Shown: positions 24,214-33,235 of the stretch, piece after piece
How positions within the stretch are numbered: the stretch's first letter is position 1
Layout: every line of letters starts with the position of its first letter
Assembly (NCBI GenBank): GCA_016178075.1
Contig: JACOUA010000062.1
Coordinates: 1 to 38,567, forward strand
DNA from: Acidobacteriota bacterium
GTDB lineage: Bacteria > Acidobacteriota > Vicinamibacteria > Vicinamibacterales > JACQTH01
DNA length: 38,567 nt
Direction of reading: 5' to 3'
Made by a program: the position numbers and the translations under genes
Notes under the pieces: generated by a model
What the model was told of the DNA's origin: nothing
What the model saw: the letters and a program-made list of their open reading frames with translations, nothing else
Databases searched by the model: none

Positions 24214-24705
24214 ATGAAGGCTTTGTTGCACGTCACTGATCGCGTTGCGTTCGGACTGGCGGTTCTCGCGGTCGCGATTGGTGTCTCTCTGATCGAGGAG
24301 GCCGTTCGACTCGCCGAGGCTCGCTCAGGGCAGGTCCAGAGGCCCGCGCCGGGACCGCTGGAAGTGCCGGCTCGTACCGTGCCGGTCCCGACGACCGTCA
24401 GCCCCGAGATGCAAGCGCTCATTGGAGCCCCGCTCAGCTCAAACTGGAACCTCCTGCCAAAGTCGGCTGAGGAGTGGAAAGCGATGTCCGCGCCCTCAGC
24501 CGGCCGGGGTCTCCCGGCGCTTCGCGAGCGGTTCGGCGTCACGTCGGAACCTCTCATGGTGAACGGCGTGAAAGCCTACATGGTGACCCCTCAGGTCATC
24601 CCGCCCGAGAATCGCAACCACTACATGCGCGACGGCACCGCGCCCGAGACCAAGGAAGCGTTCGAGGAAATCGCCCGGTTCTTTGACAGGCACCTCGGAA
24701 GATAG
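24214..24705 (+). pseudogene. Alpha/beta-hydrolase (esterase) gene with in-frame deletion of the catalytic core
   Basis: The 163-codon ORF (ATG 24214, GAGAGGG upstream) has a signal peptide (DRVAFGLAVLAVAIGVSLIEEA). It then has the N-terminal cap region of acidobacterial secreted esterases: TVSPEMQALIGAPLSSNWNL, LPALRERFGVTSEPLMVNGVKA and VTPQVIPPENRN. Directly after this, in frame, comes HYMRDGTAPETKEAFEEIARFFDRHL, the normal last 28 residues of the same family. The roughly 200 or more residues between, with the HGGG oxyanion hole, GxSxG nucleophile and the Asp and His of the triad, are gone. The product cannot be an esterase. Because the frame is kept, a stable exported stub might be made, but loss is the simple reading. 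Confidence 0.8.
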
Positions 24706-24777
24706 AATCTGAACCGAGACCGCGCCCACGCTGACCGTCTGCCCAAGGCGTGACGCGGCGTTAGGTACAGGGTTCCC

Positions 24778-27603
24778 ATGCCCCCCGATCAATCGCGGCC
24801 TTCCGTATCGCCCGCCGTCCTCGCCGGGTTCTTTGCGCTGCTTCTGAACTCCGCCTACCTTGCCGCGTTCGCGCACGCGTCGGTGTTCTATTTCATGAAC
24901 GTCGGCGTGCACCCGCTGGTCGGCCTCGGCCTGGGGGTGATCCTGGCGCGCCGGTTCGCGTGGCGCGGGCTTCGCGCCTCGTCTTCGCTCCTGACTGCCG
25001 GTGTGCTGGGCCTCGCGCTTGGGCTGATCCTGGGCGTGGCTGTTCTGGTGTTCGGGGCGACGCGCCCGTACCGCGCGCTGCTGCAGGCGCACATCCTCGC
25101 GTCGACTGCCGGCGCGGCGTTGGTGACCATTCATCTCTGGCGGGCGGTGTCGCAGGGACGGGCCGCGGCCCTGCTGGTTCGGCTGGCCGTCTCCGCGGCG
25201 ATCATCGCGGCCGGCGCAGCGCTCGTCTTGCGTCTGGGCCGCAGCGAAGATCGTCGTCAGGCCTATCGCATCGAGAACCCCACGGTCGTGCCGTCCAGCA
25301 TGGATCAGGAAGGCAGCGGCCCCACGAGCCCGTTCTTCCCTTCGTCCGCCGATACAAACGTCCGGGGTATCATCCCCGCCAACTTTTTCCTCACGAGCGA
25401 GAACTGCGGGCGGTGTCATCGCGACGTCTACGAGCAGTGGAGCTCGTCGGCGCATCATTTCTCGTCGTTCAACAACCAGTGGTACCGCAAGTCGGTCGAG
25501 TACATGCAGGACGTCGTCGGCACCCGGCCCTCGAAATGGTGCGCCGGTTGCCACGACCACGCGGTCTTTTTCAACGGCCGTTTCGAGCGGCCTATCAAAG
25601 AGCAGATCGAGACCCCCGAAGCGCACGCGGGTCTGGCGTGCACGTCGTGCCATTCCATCACGCGCGTGAGGAGCACGATGGGGCAGGGGGATTTCGAGAT
25701 CGAGTACCCGCCGCTGCACGACCTGGCCGTCAGCCACAACCCCGTCCTGCGTGCGGTGCACGACAAGCTCCTGGAGCTGGATCCGGAGCCTCATCGTGAG
25801 ACGTTCCTGAAGCCGTTCCACCGCGAGCAGACGCCGGAGTTCTGCTCGACCTGCCACAAGGTCCACCTCGACGTGCCGGTCAATGCGTACCGGTGGTTCC
25901 GCGGCTTCAACGACTATGACAATTGGCAGGCGTCCGGCGTCTCAGGTGAGGGCGCCCGCTCGTTTTATTACCCGCCCAAGTCGCAGAAGTGCGCCGATTG
26001 CCACATGCCGCTGGTCGATTCGAACGACCCGGCGGCGAGGAACGGAAGGATCCGATCGCACCGCTTCCCGGCGGCAAACGCCGCCTTGCCGTTTGTCAAC
26101 GGTGACTCGGCTCAGCTCACCGCCGTTCAGGCCTTCCTGAAAGACGGGCAAGTCAGCGTCGACATCTTTGGCATCGTCCGCGCTGGCGCGCCAGCCGCCG
26201 GAGCGGAGATTGGAGGTCGGGAGGGCGCCGAGACTCAGATCGCCAGCACGTTCGCTGTGGGCGAGGAATCGATGGCCTTTGGCGCCGAGCGGGCGCTGAT
26301 GACCGCCCCCGCCGAAGTCGTCGGCCCCCTCGGGAAGGTGCCGGTGTCAGTCCACCGGGGGGAATCGGTCCGGCTGGAAGTGGTCGTCCGCACGCGGAAA
26401 GTGGGTCACTTCTTCCCCGCCGGCACTGTCGATGCGTTTGACGTGTGGGTCGAGCTGGAAGCGGTCGACGATCGCGGCCGCAAGGTGTTCCACAGCGGCG
26501 CGCTGGAGAATGGATCGGGCCCTGTCGATCCGGGAGCACATTTCTATCGCAGCCTGCTGCTCGACGAGCATGGAAACCGCATCAACAAGCGAAACGCATG
26601 GGCGGCCAGATCGGTCGCGTACGTTCGGCTCATTCCTCCCGGTGCCGCCGATACGATCCACTATCGCCTGGATATCCCTTCGGACGCCGGCGATCGGATC
26701 TTCCTGACGGCGAAAGTCAATTACCGAAAATTTGCCTGGTGGAACACACAGTGGGCGTTTGCGGGAGTGCGAGATCCCGGTCAGCCGCGGTTTCCGCTCG
26801 CTCCCGGGTACGACGATGGCCGATGGGTGTTCGTGGGGGATACGTCGCGGGTCTCGGGCCGGCTGAAAGCCGTCCCGGATGTCCCCATCACCGTGATGGC
26901 CGAAAACAGAGCGAGCTTGACGGTCCTTCCCGAAGACGCCGCGCGTCGAGAAGCGCAACGCCTGCTCGACCCGTCGGTGCGCGAGCGTTGGAACGACTAC
27001 GGCATCGGGTTATTGTTGCAAGGCGACATCAAGGGCGCCGAGTCGGTCTTTCTCGAGGTGACCCGGATGGAGCCGGGCTATGCGGACGGCTGGGTCAACG
27101 TGGGTCGGGCGCGCATCCAGGAAGGGAACATGGCCGGCGCCGAGCAGGTGCTGCGCGCGGCGCTCGACGTGGATCCGCAGCTCGCCAAGTCGCATTTCTT
27201 CCTGGCGACGGCCCTCAAAGCGCTCGGTCGGTACGATGAGGCCGTCGCGCATCTCCGGCACGCATCGTCGCAGTACCCGCGGGACCGCGTGGTCCTCAAC
27301 CAGCTCGGGCGCGTGCTGTTTCTGAAGAGGCGCTACGACGAGGCGATTGTCCAGTTCCAGAGGGTGCTCACCATCGACCCGGAGGATCTGCAGGCACACT
27401 ACAACCTCATGCTGTGCTACCAGGGGCTCGGGGATTCCGCCAACGGCGACAAGGAGCGTGTGTTGTATTTGCGCTTCAAGGCGGACGAATCCTCGCAGGC
27501 CATCACCGGGAACTTCCGCCGTCTCAATCCGGAGGACAACAACGAGCGGCAGCAGATTCACGAGCACCGGTCCGGCCCGCTGCTCCCCTCCCTGTATCCG
27601 TGA
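24778..27603 (+). CDS. Membrane-anchored pentahaem cytochrome c with C-terminal TPR repeats
   Basis: The protein has 941 residues. Residues 10-150 hold four to five transmembrane helices (AVLAGFFALLLNSAYLAAF; GVLGLALGLILGVAVLVFG; LLVRLAVSAAIIAAGAALVL). The exported part has five CxxCH sites at residues 210 (CGRCH), 255 (CAGCH), 288 (CTSCH), 356 (CSTCH) and 405 (CADCH), spread as in cytochrome c554/NrfB-like multihaem folds with extra His ligands. There follows a beta-rich region (GKVPVSVHRGESVRLEVVVRTRKVGHFFPAGTVD) and, from about 740, TPR repeats (WVNVGRARIQEGNMAGAEQVL; YDEAIVQFQRVLTIDPED). The role is probably periplasmic electron transfer coupled to a protein-binding scaffold; the partner is unknown. 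The stop overlaps the start of the next gene (TGATG), so the two are translationally coupled. Confidence 0.92.
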   Translation: MPPDQSRPSVSPAVLAGFFALLLNSAYLAAFAHASVFYFMNVGVHPLVGLGLGVILARRFAWRGLRASSSLLTAGVLGLALGLILGVAVLVFGATRPYRALLQAHILASTAGAALVTIHLWRAVSQGRAAALLVRLAVSAAIIAAGAALVLRLGRSEDRRQAYRIENPTVVPSSMDQEGSGPTSPFFPSSADTNVRGIIPANFFLTSENCGRCHRDVYEQWSSSAHHFSSFNNQWYRKSVEYMQDVVGTRPSKWCAGCHDHAVFFNGRFERPIKEQIETPEAHAGLACTSCHSITRVRSTMGQGDFEIEYPPLHDLAVSHNPVLRAVHDKLLELDPEPHRETFLKPFHREQTPEFCSTCHKVHLDVPVNAYRWFRGFNDYDNWQASGVSGEGARSFYYPPKSQKCADCHMPLVDSNDPAARNGRIRSHRFPAANAALPFVNGDSAQLTAVQAFLKDGQVSVDIFGIVRAGAPAAGAEIGGREGAETQIASTFAVGEESMAFGAERALMTAPAEVVGPLGKVPVSVHRGESVRLEVVVRTRKVGHFFPAGTVDAFDVWVELEAVDDRGRKVFHSGALENGSGPVDPGAHFYRSLLLDEHGNRINKRNAWAARSVAYVRLIPPGAADTIHYRLDIPSDAGDRIFLTAKVNYRKFAWWNTQWAFAGVRDPGQPRFPLAPGYDDGRWVFVGDTSRVSGRLKAVPDVPITVMAENRASLTVLPEDAARREAQRLLDPSVRERWNDYGIGLLLQGDIKGAESVFLEVTRMEPGYADGWVNVGRARIQEGNMAGAEQVLRAALDVDPQLAKSHFFLATALKALGRYDEAVAHLRHASSQYPRDRVVLNQLGRVLFLKRRYDEAIVQFQRVLTIDPEDLQAHYNLMLCYQGLGDSANGDKERVLYLRFKADESSQAITGNFRRLNPEDNNERQQIHEHRSGPLLPSLYP

Positions 27604-29327
27604 TGCTCCGCGCGGCTTGTATGCTGTCGTTGGGTTTGGTGGCTGGCGGCATCATCCAACCTGCTTCGTCCCCGCAGAAGGCCCTCGGTTCGGTCACCTT
27701 CGTCGACGTAACGGCGAAGTCCGGTATTCGCTTCCGTCACAACAGCGGTGCGTTCGGCAAGAAGTACCTGCCGGAAACGCTGGGATCGGGGGTGGCCTTT
27801 CTGGACGTCGACGGTGACGGGTGGCAGGACATCTTTCTCGTCAACTCGACGAATTGGCCGGGCCGGAAGGGTAAACCGTCGTTCTCCGCGCTCTACCGGA
27901 ACAAGGGCGATGGCACCTTCACCGATATCACGACGGCGTCTGGACTGCAGGTGGAGCTGTACGGGCTCGGCGTTGCGAGCGCGGACTATGACAACGACGG
28001 CCTGGCCGATCTCTACATCACCGCGCTCGGGCGCAACCGCTTGTTTCGAAATCTTGGTGGATCCCGGTTCGCCGATGTCACCGACGGCGCCGGCGTCGGC
28101 GACCCGGGGTTTTCGACGAGCGCCGCCTGGATCGACTATGACCGCGACGGACGGCTGGACCTGTTCGTCTGCAACTACGTCGAGTGGTCCATCCAGAAGG
28201 ACCTGTTCTGCACGCTGGACGGGACAACGAAGTCGTACTGCACGCCGGAATCGTACGTGGGCCAGAGCTCTACGCTGTATCGGAACAGGGGCGACGGGAC
28301 GTTCGAGAACGTCACGCGCGCCGCCGGCTTGTACGATCCCGCGTCCAAGGCCTTGGGTGTGGCCCTCATCGACTACGACAACGACGCGTGGATGGATCTG
28401 TTCATCGCGAACGACACCCAGCCTAATCGGCTGTATCACAACAATCGCGACGGAACCTTCAACGACGTCGGCGTGATGGCGGGCGTGGCGTTCAATGAAG
28501 GCGGCGTGGCCCGGGCCGGCATGGGGGTCGATGCGGCGGACTATGACGGCTCGGGGCGCCAGAGTTTGATTATCGGGAACTTTTCGAACGAGATGATGGC
28601 CTTGTACACGAATGAGGGCACCGGACTCTTCATCGACGAAGCGCCCACGACCACAATCGGCAAGGCCTCGCTCCTGACCCTGACCTTCGCCTGTTTCTTC
28701 TTCGACTACGATCTCGACGGGTTGGTGGACATCTTCGCCGCCAACGGCCACGTGGCCGATGACATCGGACGCGTGCAGCCGACGGTCAAGTATGCGCAAC
28801 CGCCCCACCTCTTCCGCAATCTCGGGTCGCGCCACTTCGACGAGGTCACCGACCGCGTCGGTCCGGCCTTCAAGCGCGCGATGGTCGCCCGCGGTGCGGC
28901 GTATGGCGATTTCGATCGGGATGGTGATCTGGATCTGCTCGTGACGACCAACAACGGGCCGCCCCGACTGCTTCGCAACGATGGGGGCAACCACCTGAAC
29001 CGTCTGCGGGTCTCGACGATCGGCACGAGCTCGAATCGGGACGGAATTGGGACGAAGATTCAAGCGCTCATTGGGGGCAAGCCTGGCCCCTGGGCGATGG
29101 TGAAGACCGGATCGAGCTACTGCTCACAAAGCGAGCTGCCCCTCACACTGGGCCTCGGGACGGTGTCCAGGATCTCGGGCCTGCGCGTCACGTGGCCGAA
29201 CGGTCGTGTCGAAACCCTTCCGGCGACGGACGCCAATCAGGCCATCACGATCCAGGAGGGAAAAGGTATCATCCGCGCCGTGCCTTACGGACCGACGGGC
29301 GTTCCACCCACCACTTTGGCCCGATAG
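27603..29327 (+). CDS. CRTAC1-family FG-GAP/UnbV-ASPIC secreted protein
   Basis: The protein has 574 residues. ATG 27603 overlaps the cytochrome stop (TGATG). The track ORF begins too early. It has a signal peptide (MLSLGLVAGGIIQPA). FG-GAP/VCBS calcium-binding repeats follow: AFLDVDGDGWQDIFLVN, ASADYDNDGLADLYIT, AWIDYDRDGRLDLFVCNYVEW, ALIDYDNDAWMDLFIAN, FFDYDLDGLVDIFAANGH and AYGDFDRDGDLDLLVTTN, alternating with LYRNKGDGTFTDIT-type linkers. The C-terminal ASPIC/UnbV domain (SNRDGIGTKIQALIG.. LGLGTVSRISGLRVTWPNG) closes it. It is a calcium-stabilised beta-propeller of unknown role, commonly next to TPR or cytochrome proteins in Acidobacteriota. It is complete in length. Confidence 0.94.
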   Translation: MLRAACMLSLGLVAGGIIQPASSPQKALGSVTFVDVTAKSGIRFRHNSGAFGKKYLPETLGSGVAFLDVDGDGWQDIFLVNSTNWPGRKGKPSFSALYRNKGDGTFTDITTASGLQVELYGLGVASADYDNDGLADLYITALGRNRLFRNLGGSRFADVTDGAGVGDPGFSTSAAWIDYDRDGRLDLFVCNYVEWSIQKDLFCTLDGTTKSYCTPESYVGQSSTLYRNRGDGTFENVTRAAGLYDPASKALGVALIDYDNDAWMDLFIANDTQPNRLYHNNRDGTFNDVGVMAGVAFNEGGVARAGMGVDAADYDGSGRQSLIIGNFSNEMMALYTNEGTGLFIDEAPTTTIGKASLLTLTFACFFFDYDLDGLVDIFAANGHVADDIGRVQPTVKYAQPPHLFRNLGSRHFDEVTDRVGPAFKRAMVARGAAYGDFDRDGDLDLLVTTNNGPPRLLRNDGGNHLNRLRVSTIGTSSNRDGIGTKIQALIGGKPGPWAMVKTGSSYCSQSELPLTLGLGTVSRISGLRVTWPNGRVETLPATDANQAITIQEGKGIIRAVPYGPTGVPPTTLAR

Positions 29328-29380
29328 TGGTCCGACCTAGACCACTACGTCAGCCTCAGGAGTGTCGCTGTACTGCGTTC

Positions 29381-32300
29381 ATGAACAAAGCCGCTCGTTC
29401 CTGCTGGCTGATGGCGGTTCTCGGTGTCGGGCTGTTCACAGGACATGCGGGGCGATCCGATCACCCGCAGGCGGTGAAGCCGGACGACCGGCGCGAAGCT
29501 GCGTATCGCGCCAACAACCGCGGTGTGGCGCTGCTCGAGCAATTCGCGTATCAGGCAGCGGTCGGAGCATTTCGACAGGCGATCGAGCTGGACCCGTCAC
29601 TCCGGCTGCCGCGGTTGAATCTGCCGATCGCGCTCTTCTACGCTGGCAGCGTCAAGGAAGCCACCACGCAAGCGGCCGCGGCGCGCGACAAGTATCCGGA
29701 CGCGCCACAACCTTCCTATCTGCTCGGCCTCGTCGCCCGCTCCGAGAACCGGCCAGACGAGGCGGCCACGGCGTTTCGGCACGTCCTCGAGATGGATAGC
29801 CAGGATGTCGGCGCCAAAGTGAATCTGGCCCAGGTGTACATCCAACAGCGGAAGTACGCCGAAGCGGCGACGCTCTGCGAGTCGGCGTTGGCGATCGAGC
29901 CATACAACGCGACCGCCGCGTACAACCGGGCGATCGCGTTGGTGAGGGCCGGCAGCCGCGACCGAGGGCAGGCGGCCATGCAGCGCTTTCAGGAGCTGCG
30001 CGCCAGCGCCTACTCCGTTACCTACTCTCAAAACTATCTGGAGCAAGGCCGCTACGCGGAGGCCGTCTCGTCGACAGGCGCCGAGCCGGAGCTGGTGAGC
30101 ACGGAACCACCGCCGGTCGTCTTCGCTGATGCCACGGCCAGCTTACTCGACGGCGAGGGCGGCCGGTCGGAGGCCGCTCAACTCGGGCAGGTGGCATCGC
30201 CGACTGGTGGCGTCACGCTGGCGGACATCGATGGTGATGGGGACCTTGACGTGATCAGCACGGGAGCGACCGTGCGCGTGCTGAAAAACGACCGCCCGCG
30301 CCTGGTCGACGTGACGCGACAGGTCGGACTCGCGATGGTTGGCGGCCCGACGACCGGAGCGGTGGCGGGCGACTTCAACAACGACAGCAGAATCGACCTC
30401 CTCCTCCTGGGCTCCACCGGCCAGCGGCTGTTTGTCCAAGGCGGAAACGGCGTGTTCCGCGTGGTGGATCCCAGCGTCGGGCTGACGGGCCTGCCTGCGG
30501 TCGCCCGCTCAGCGGCCTTCGTCGACATCGATCACGATGGCGACCTCGATATCTTCGTGGGAGGTCCCACAAGCCGACTGATGCGGAACAACGGGAATGG
30601 CACCTTCACTGACATCACCACGGCGTCCGGTCTCGATGGAGTCGCCGCCGTGGTGGCGGTGGCTCCGACCGACTTCGACAACCGTCGCGACATCGACCTC
30701 TTGATCGCGTCGCACGGCACGCGCCCGAGGCTTTTTCGCAATCTCCGTAACGGCTCTTTTGTCGACGTCGCCGCGTCGGTTGGCCTGCCCGACGGCGGGC
30801 CGTACACGACGATGGCGGTGGGTGATGTCAACAAGGACGGGTTCACCGACGCGTTCTTCGGTCGGGAGGCGGCCACGGGTCTCTGGGCCATCAGCGACGG
30901 GCGTGGGCGCTTCCGCCTCGAGAACGCCCCGCCGAGCTCGCAAGACACGACCGCCGCCCAGATCTTCGATTACGACAACGATGGTCTGCTCGACGTGTTT
31001 TCCATCACCCGCGATGGGCCGCGAGTCTTGCGGAATGCGGGCCGTTTGTGGCAGGAGCAGACTGGTCGCGCGCTTTCAAAGGAGGTGCAGGACGGAGCTC
31101 GAGCCGCGGGCGGCGTGACCGCCATCGCATCCGGCGATCTCGATCTCGATGGGGACACCGACGTCGTGGCCCGCCTGCAGACCGGAGCGTTGCGCATCTG
31201 GCGCAACGATGGCGGGAACCGAAACCGGTCGCTTCGCGTCCGCCTCACCGGTCGAGTCAGCAACCGTGGAGGCGTGGGCGCCAAGGTCGAGGTCCGCGCG
31301 GGAAGCCTGTATGAAAAGCTCGAGACCGCCGCAACGGCGCCGCCGACGGCGCCGGCGGACGTGGTCTTCGGGCTCGGGCGCCGCAGCGCGGCCGACGTCG
31401 TCCGAATCCTGTGGCCCGCCGGAATCCTCCAGACGGAGACGAACCTGGGCGAGGCCGTCCCTTCTGCCGGGCTGAGCATCCTGGAACTGGATCGGAAACC
31501 CTCGTCATGCCCGTATCTCTACGCGTGGAACGGCCAGCGGTTCGCGTTCGTGACCGACTTCCTCGGTGGCGGCGAGATGGGCTCGTGGGTTGCCCCGAAC
31601 GTGCGCAACGTTCCTGATCCGGATGAGTACGTTCGGATGACCGACCAGCAGTTGAAGCCGCGGGATGGCAGAGTCGAGATCCGGGTCACGAACGAGCTGG
31701 AAGAAGCCCTGTTCCTGGACGAGGTCAAGCTGCTCGCCGTGACGCACCCGGCAGAGGTCGAGGTCTACCCCGACGAGGGCATGCGAGCGAGGCCCCGACC
31801 CTTCCGGTTGTTTGCCACGCGGGACGCGCACGCGCCCATCGCCGCCATCGATGATCACGGTCACGATGTCCTCGCAAAGATTTCGCACCTCGATCGGAGT
31901 TATCCGGACGATTTCGAGCTCCTGCCGATCCGGGGCTACGCGCGCGAGCACGCCGTCACGGTTGAACTTCCGGCGGGCGCTCTGCCTGCGAACGCGGCCG
32001 GGGCACGAACCGTGCTGCTGCTCACCGGCTGGACCGATTACGCATTCTCGTCCGACAACGTGGCCGCGCATCAAGCGGGCCTGAGCCTCAGCCCGCCTGC
32101 GCTGCAGGCGGAGGGTCCCGACGGCCGGTGGCGAACCGTCGACCCTGACGTTGGCGTGCCGGTGGGCCGGCCGCAGACGCTCGTCGTGGATATCACCACG
32201 TTCCTGCGTGAGAGCCGGCGATTCCGAATCGTCACCACGATGCGGGTTTATTGGGATCGGATACTCGTGGCGACGGCGATCCCGGATGTCCCGACGCCAC

Positions 32301-32791
32301 GGGCGCTCGCGAGGCGTTCCGCGAATCTGGCGTGGCGGGGCTTCTCGGCGGAGATCACCGCGGACGGCCGCGAGCCGCTTGCCTACGACTACGACCGGAT
32401 CTTGTTCGTCTCGCCGTGGAAGCTCATGCCGGGACGCTATACGCGCGAGGGCGACGTCTCGGAGCTCGTCGCGCGCGCGGACGATCGATTCGTCGTGTCA
32501 CGGCCCGGCGACGCGTTGGCGTTGTCGTTTGACGCCTCCGCGCTGCCCCCGTTGCCTCCGCGTACTCGCCGCACCTTCCTCCTCCACAGCGTCGGCTATA
32601 GCAAGGAAATGGACCTGCACTCGGCCAGTCCAGACGAGGCGCTGCCGATACCGTTTCGAGCCATGCGTCGCTATCCGTACACATCGCCCGAGCGCTATCC
32701 CCACGACCAGGATTTCGATCGCTTCCATACGCGCGTGGTGTCCCGATCCATTCCAGCCCTCCATGCTGCAGGTCCTCTTCTCGATCGGTAG
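29381..32791 (+). CDS. TPR plus FG-GAP secreted protein with additional C-terminal domain
   Basis: The protein has 1136 residues. ATG 29381 starts the signal peptide (SCWLMAVLGVGLFTGHAG). The track ORF is 63 codons too long and overlaps the previous gene. TPR repeats (RGVALLEQFAYQAAVGAFRQAIELDP; YLLGLVARSENRPDEAATAF; YAEAATLCESALAIEP) fill about 45-230. FG-GAP repeats (LADIDGDGDLDVIST, AFVDIDHDGDLDIFVGG, IFDYDNDGLLDVFSI) fill about 270-610, and an ASPIC-like piece (GVGAKVEVRAG..) 640-700. From about residue 705 a further domain begins CPYLYAWNGQRFAFVTDFLG. It has no family I can name but is found at the end of similar acidobacterial proteins. The AGGAG 15-20 bases upstream is far for a ribosome site. 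It forms a run of three with the cytochrome and CRTAC1 genes, so a joint complex is plausible. Confidence 0.9.
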   Translation: MNKAARSCWLMAVLGVGLFTGHAGRSDHPQAVKPDDRREAAYRANNRGVALLEQFAYQAAVGAFRQAIELDPSLRLPRLNLPIALFYAGSVKEATTQAAAARDKYPDAPQPSYLLGLVARSENRPDEAATAFRHVLEMDSQDVGAKVNLAQVYIQQRKYAEAATLCESALAIEPYNATAAYNRAIALVRAGSRDRGQAAMQRFQELRASAYSVTYSQNYLEQGRYAEAVSSTGAEPELVSTEPPPVVFADATASLLDGEGGRSEAAQLGQVASPTGGVTLADIDGDGDLDVISTGATVRVLKNDRPRLVDVTRQVGLAMVGGPTTGAVAGDFNNDSRIDLLLLGSTGQRLFVQGGNGVFRVVDPSVGLTGLPAVARSAAFVDIDHDGDLDIFVGGPTSRLMRNNGNGTFTDITTASGLDGVAAVVAVAPTDFDNRRDIDLLIASHGTRPRLFRNLRNGSFVDVAASVGLPDGGPYTTMAVGDVNKDGFTDAFFGREAATGLWAISDGRGRFRLENAPPSSQDTTAAQIFDYDNDGLLDVFSITRDGPRVLRNAGRLWQEQTGRALSKEVQDGARAAGGVTAIASGDLDLDGDTDVVARLQTGALRIWRNDGGNRNRSLRVRLTGRVSNRGGVGAKVEVRAGSLYEKLETAATAPPTAPADVVFGLGRRSAADVVRILWPAGILQTETNLGEAVPSAGLSILELDRKPSSCPYLYAWNGQRFAFVTDFLGGGEMGSWVAPNVRNVPDPDEYVRMTDQQLKPRDGRVEIRVTNELEEALFLDEVKLLAVTHPAEVEVYPDEGMRARPRPFRLFATRDAHAPIAAIDDHGHDVLAKISHLDRSYPDDFELLPIRGYAREHAVTVELPAGALPANAAGARTVLLLTGWTDYAFSSDNVAAHQAGLSLSPPALQAEGPDGRWRTVDPDVGVPVGRPQTLVVDITTFLRESRRFRIVTTMRVYWDRILVATAIPDVPTPRALARRSANLAWRGFSAEITADGREPLAYDYDRILFVSPWKLMPGRYTREGDVSELVARADDRFVVSRPGDALALSFDASALPPLPPRTRRTFLLHSVGYSKEMDLHSASPDEALPIPFRAMRRYPYTSPERYPHDQDFDRFHTRVVSRSIPALHAAGPLLDR

Positions 32792-32845
32792 CGGCGCGTG
32801 TTCAGACTCGCCGTCGAGCGAAAACGCGCGATCCGCCCGGGCGGC

Positions 32846-33159
32846 CGACTACTCGGTAGTGGGTCAGATTGGTGTTCGCCCCGTTGAGGCCGCGCGAGAA
32901 CGGTTCTGGAAAAACGCGCCGCAGGCCAGACTGCCGCGCAGGTCAGAACTTGACCTGCGCGGGTCGCTAAAGGGTTTTTCACTTCGCTGTAGCGTAGTTC
33001 TCAGTTATCAGTCATCAGTTTTCAGTTATTTGCGGGCGAGATCCGAACTGAAAACTGACTACTGAGAACTGAAAACTGCATTAAAGGCGATGCCGAAGGC
33101 GTGTTTTTCCGCACGGCCGAACGGGGCGAACACCAATCTGACCCACTACCGAGTAGTCG
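32846..33159. mobile_element. MITE-like element with perfect 40-bp terminal inverted repeats (copy B)
   Basis: Left end CGACTACTCGGTAGTGGGTC (continuing 20 more bases to 32885) and right end 33120-33159 are perfect inverted copies over 40 bases. Each tip contains a small palindrome, ACTAC-TCG-GTAGT. The body has a perfect hairpin GCGCAGGTCA-GAACT-TGACCTGCGC and shares about 150 bases with copy A at 24027-24180. There is no transposase, and no target duplication is visible. It fills most of the gap between the TPR/FG-GAP gene and the FMN oxidase pair. Confidence 0.85.
32996..33079. repeat. Nested CAGTTTTCAGTT palindromic insertion inside the MITE
   Basis: AGTTCTCAGTTATCAGTCAT on the left and GAACTGAAAACTGACTACTG on the right form an imperfect inverted repeat of CAGTT/AACTG units. 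It is AT-rich against its surroundings. Copy A of the host element lacks it, so it was inserted later. Repeats of this type are common in Acidobacteriota and other bacteria. Confidence 0.75.
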
Positions 33160-33235
33160 TCCCCTGAAAGCCTGGGCTCGTGTGTGTTACCATCGCGCCC
33201 GCAAATCAGGGCTGGCACGACCAGGAGAGGATTCC

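Noticed and set aside
27558-29063. 501-codon minus ORF
   Set aside because: Antisense shadow of the CRTAC1 gene; composition typical of complementary GC-rich codons.
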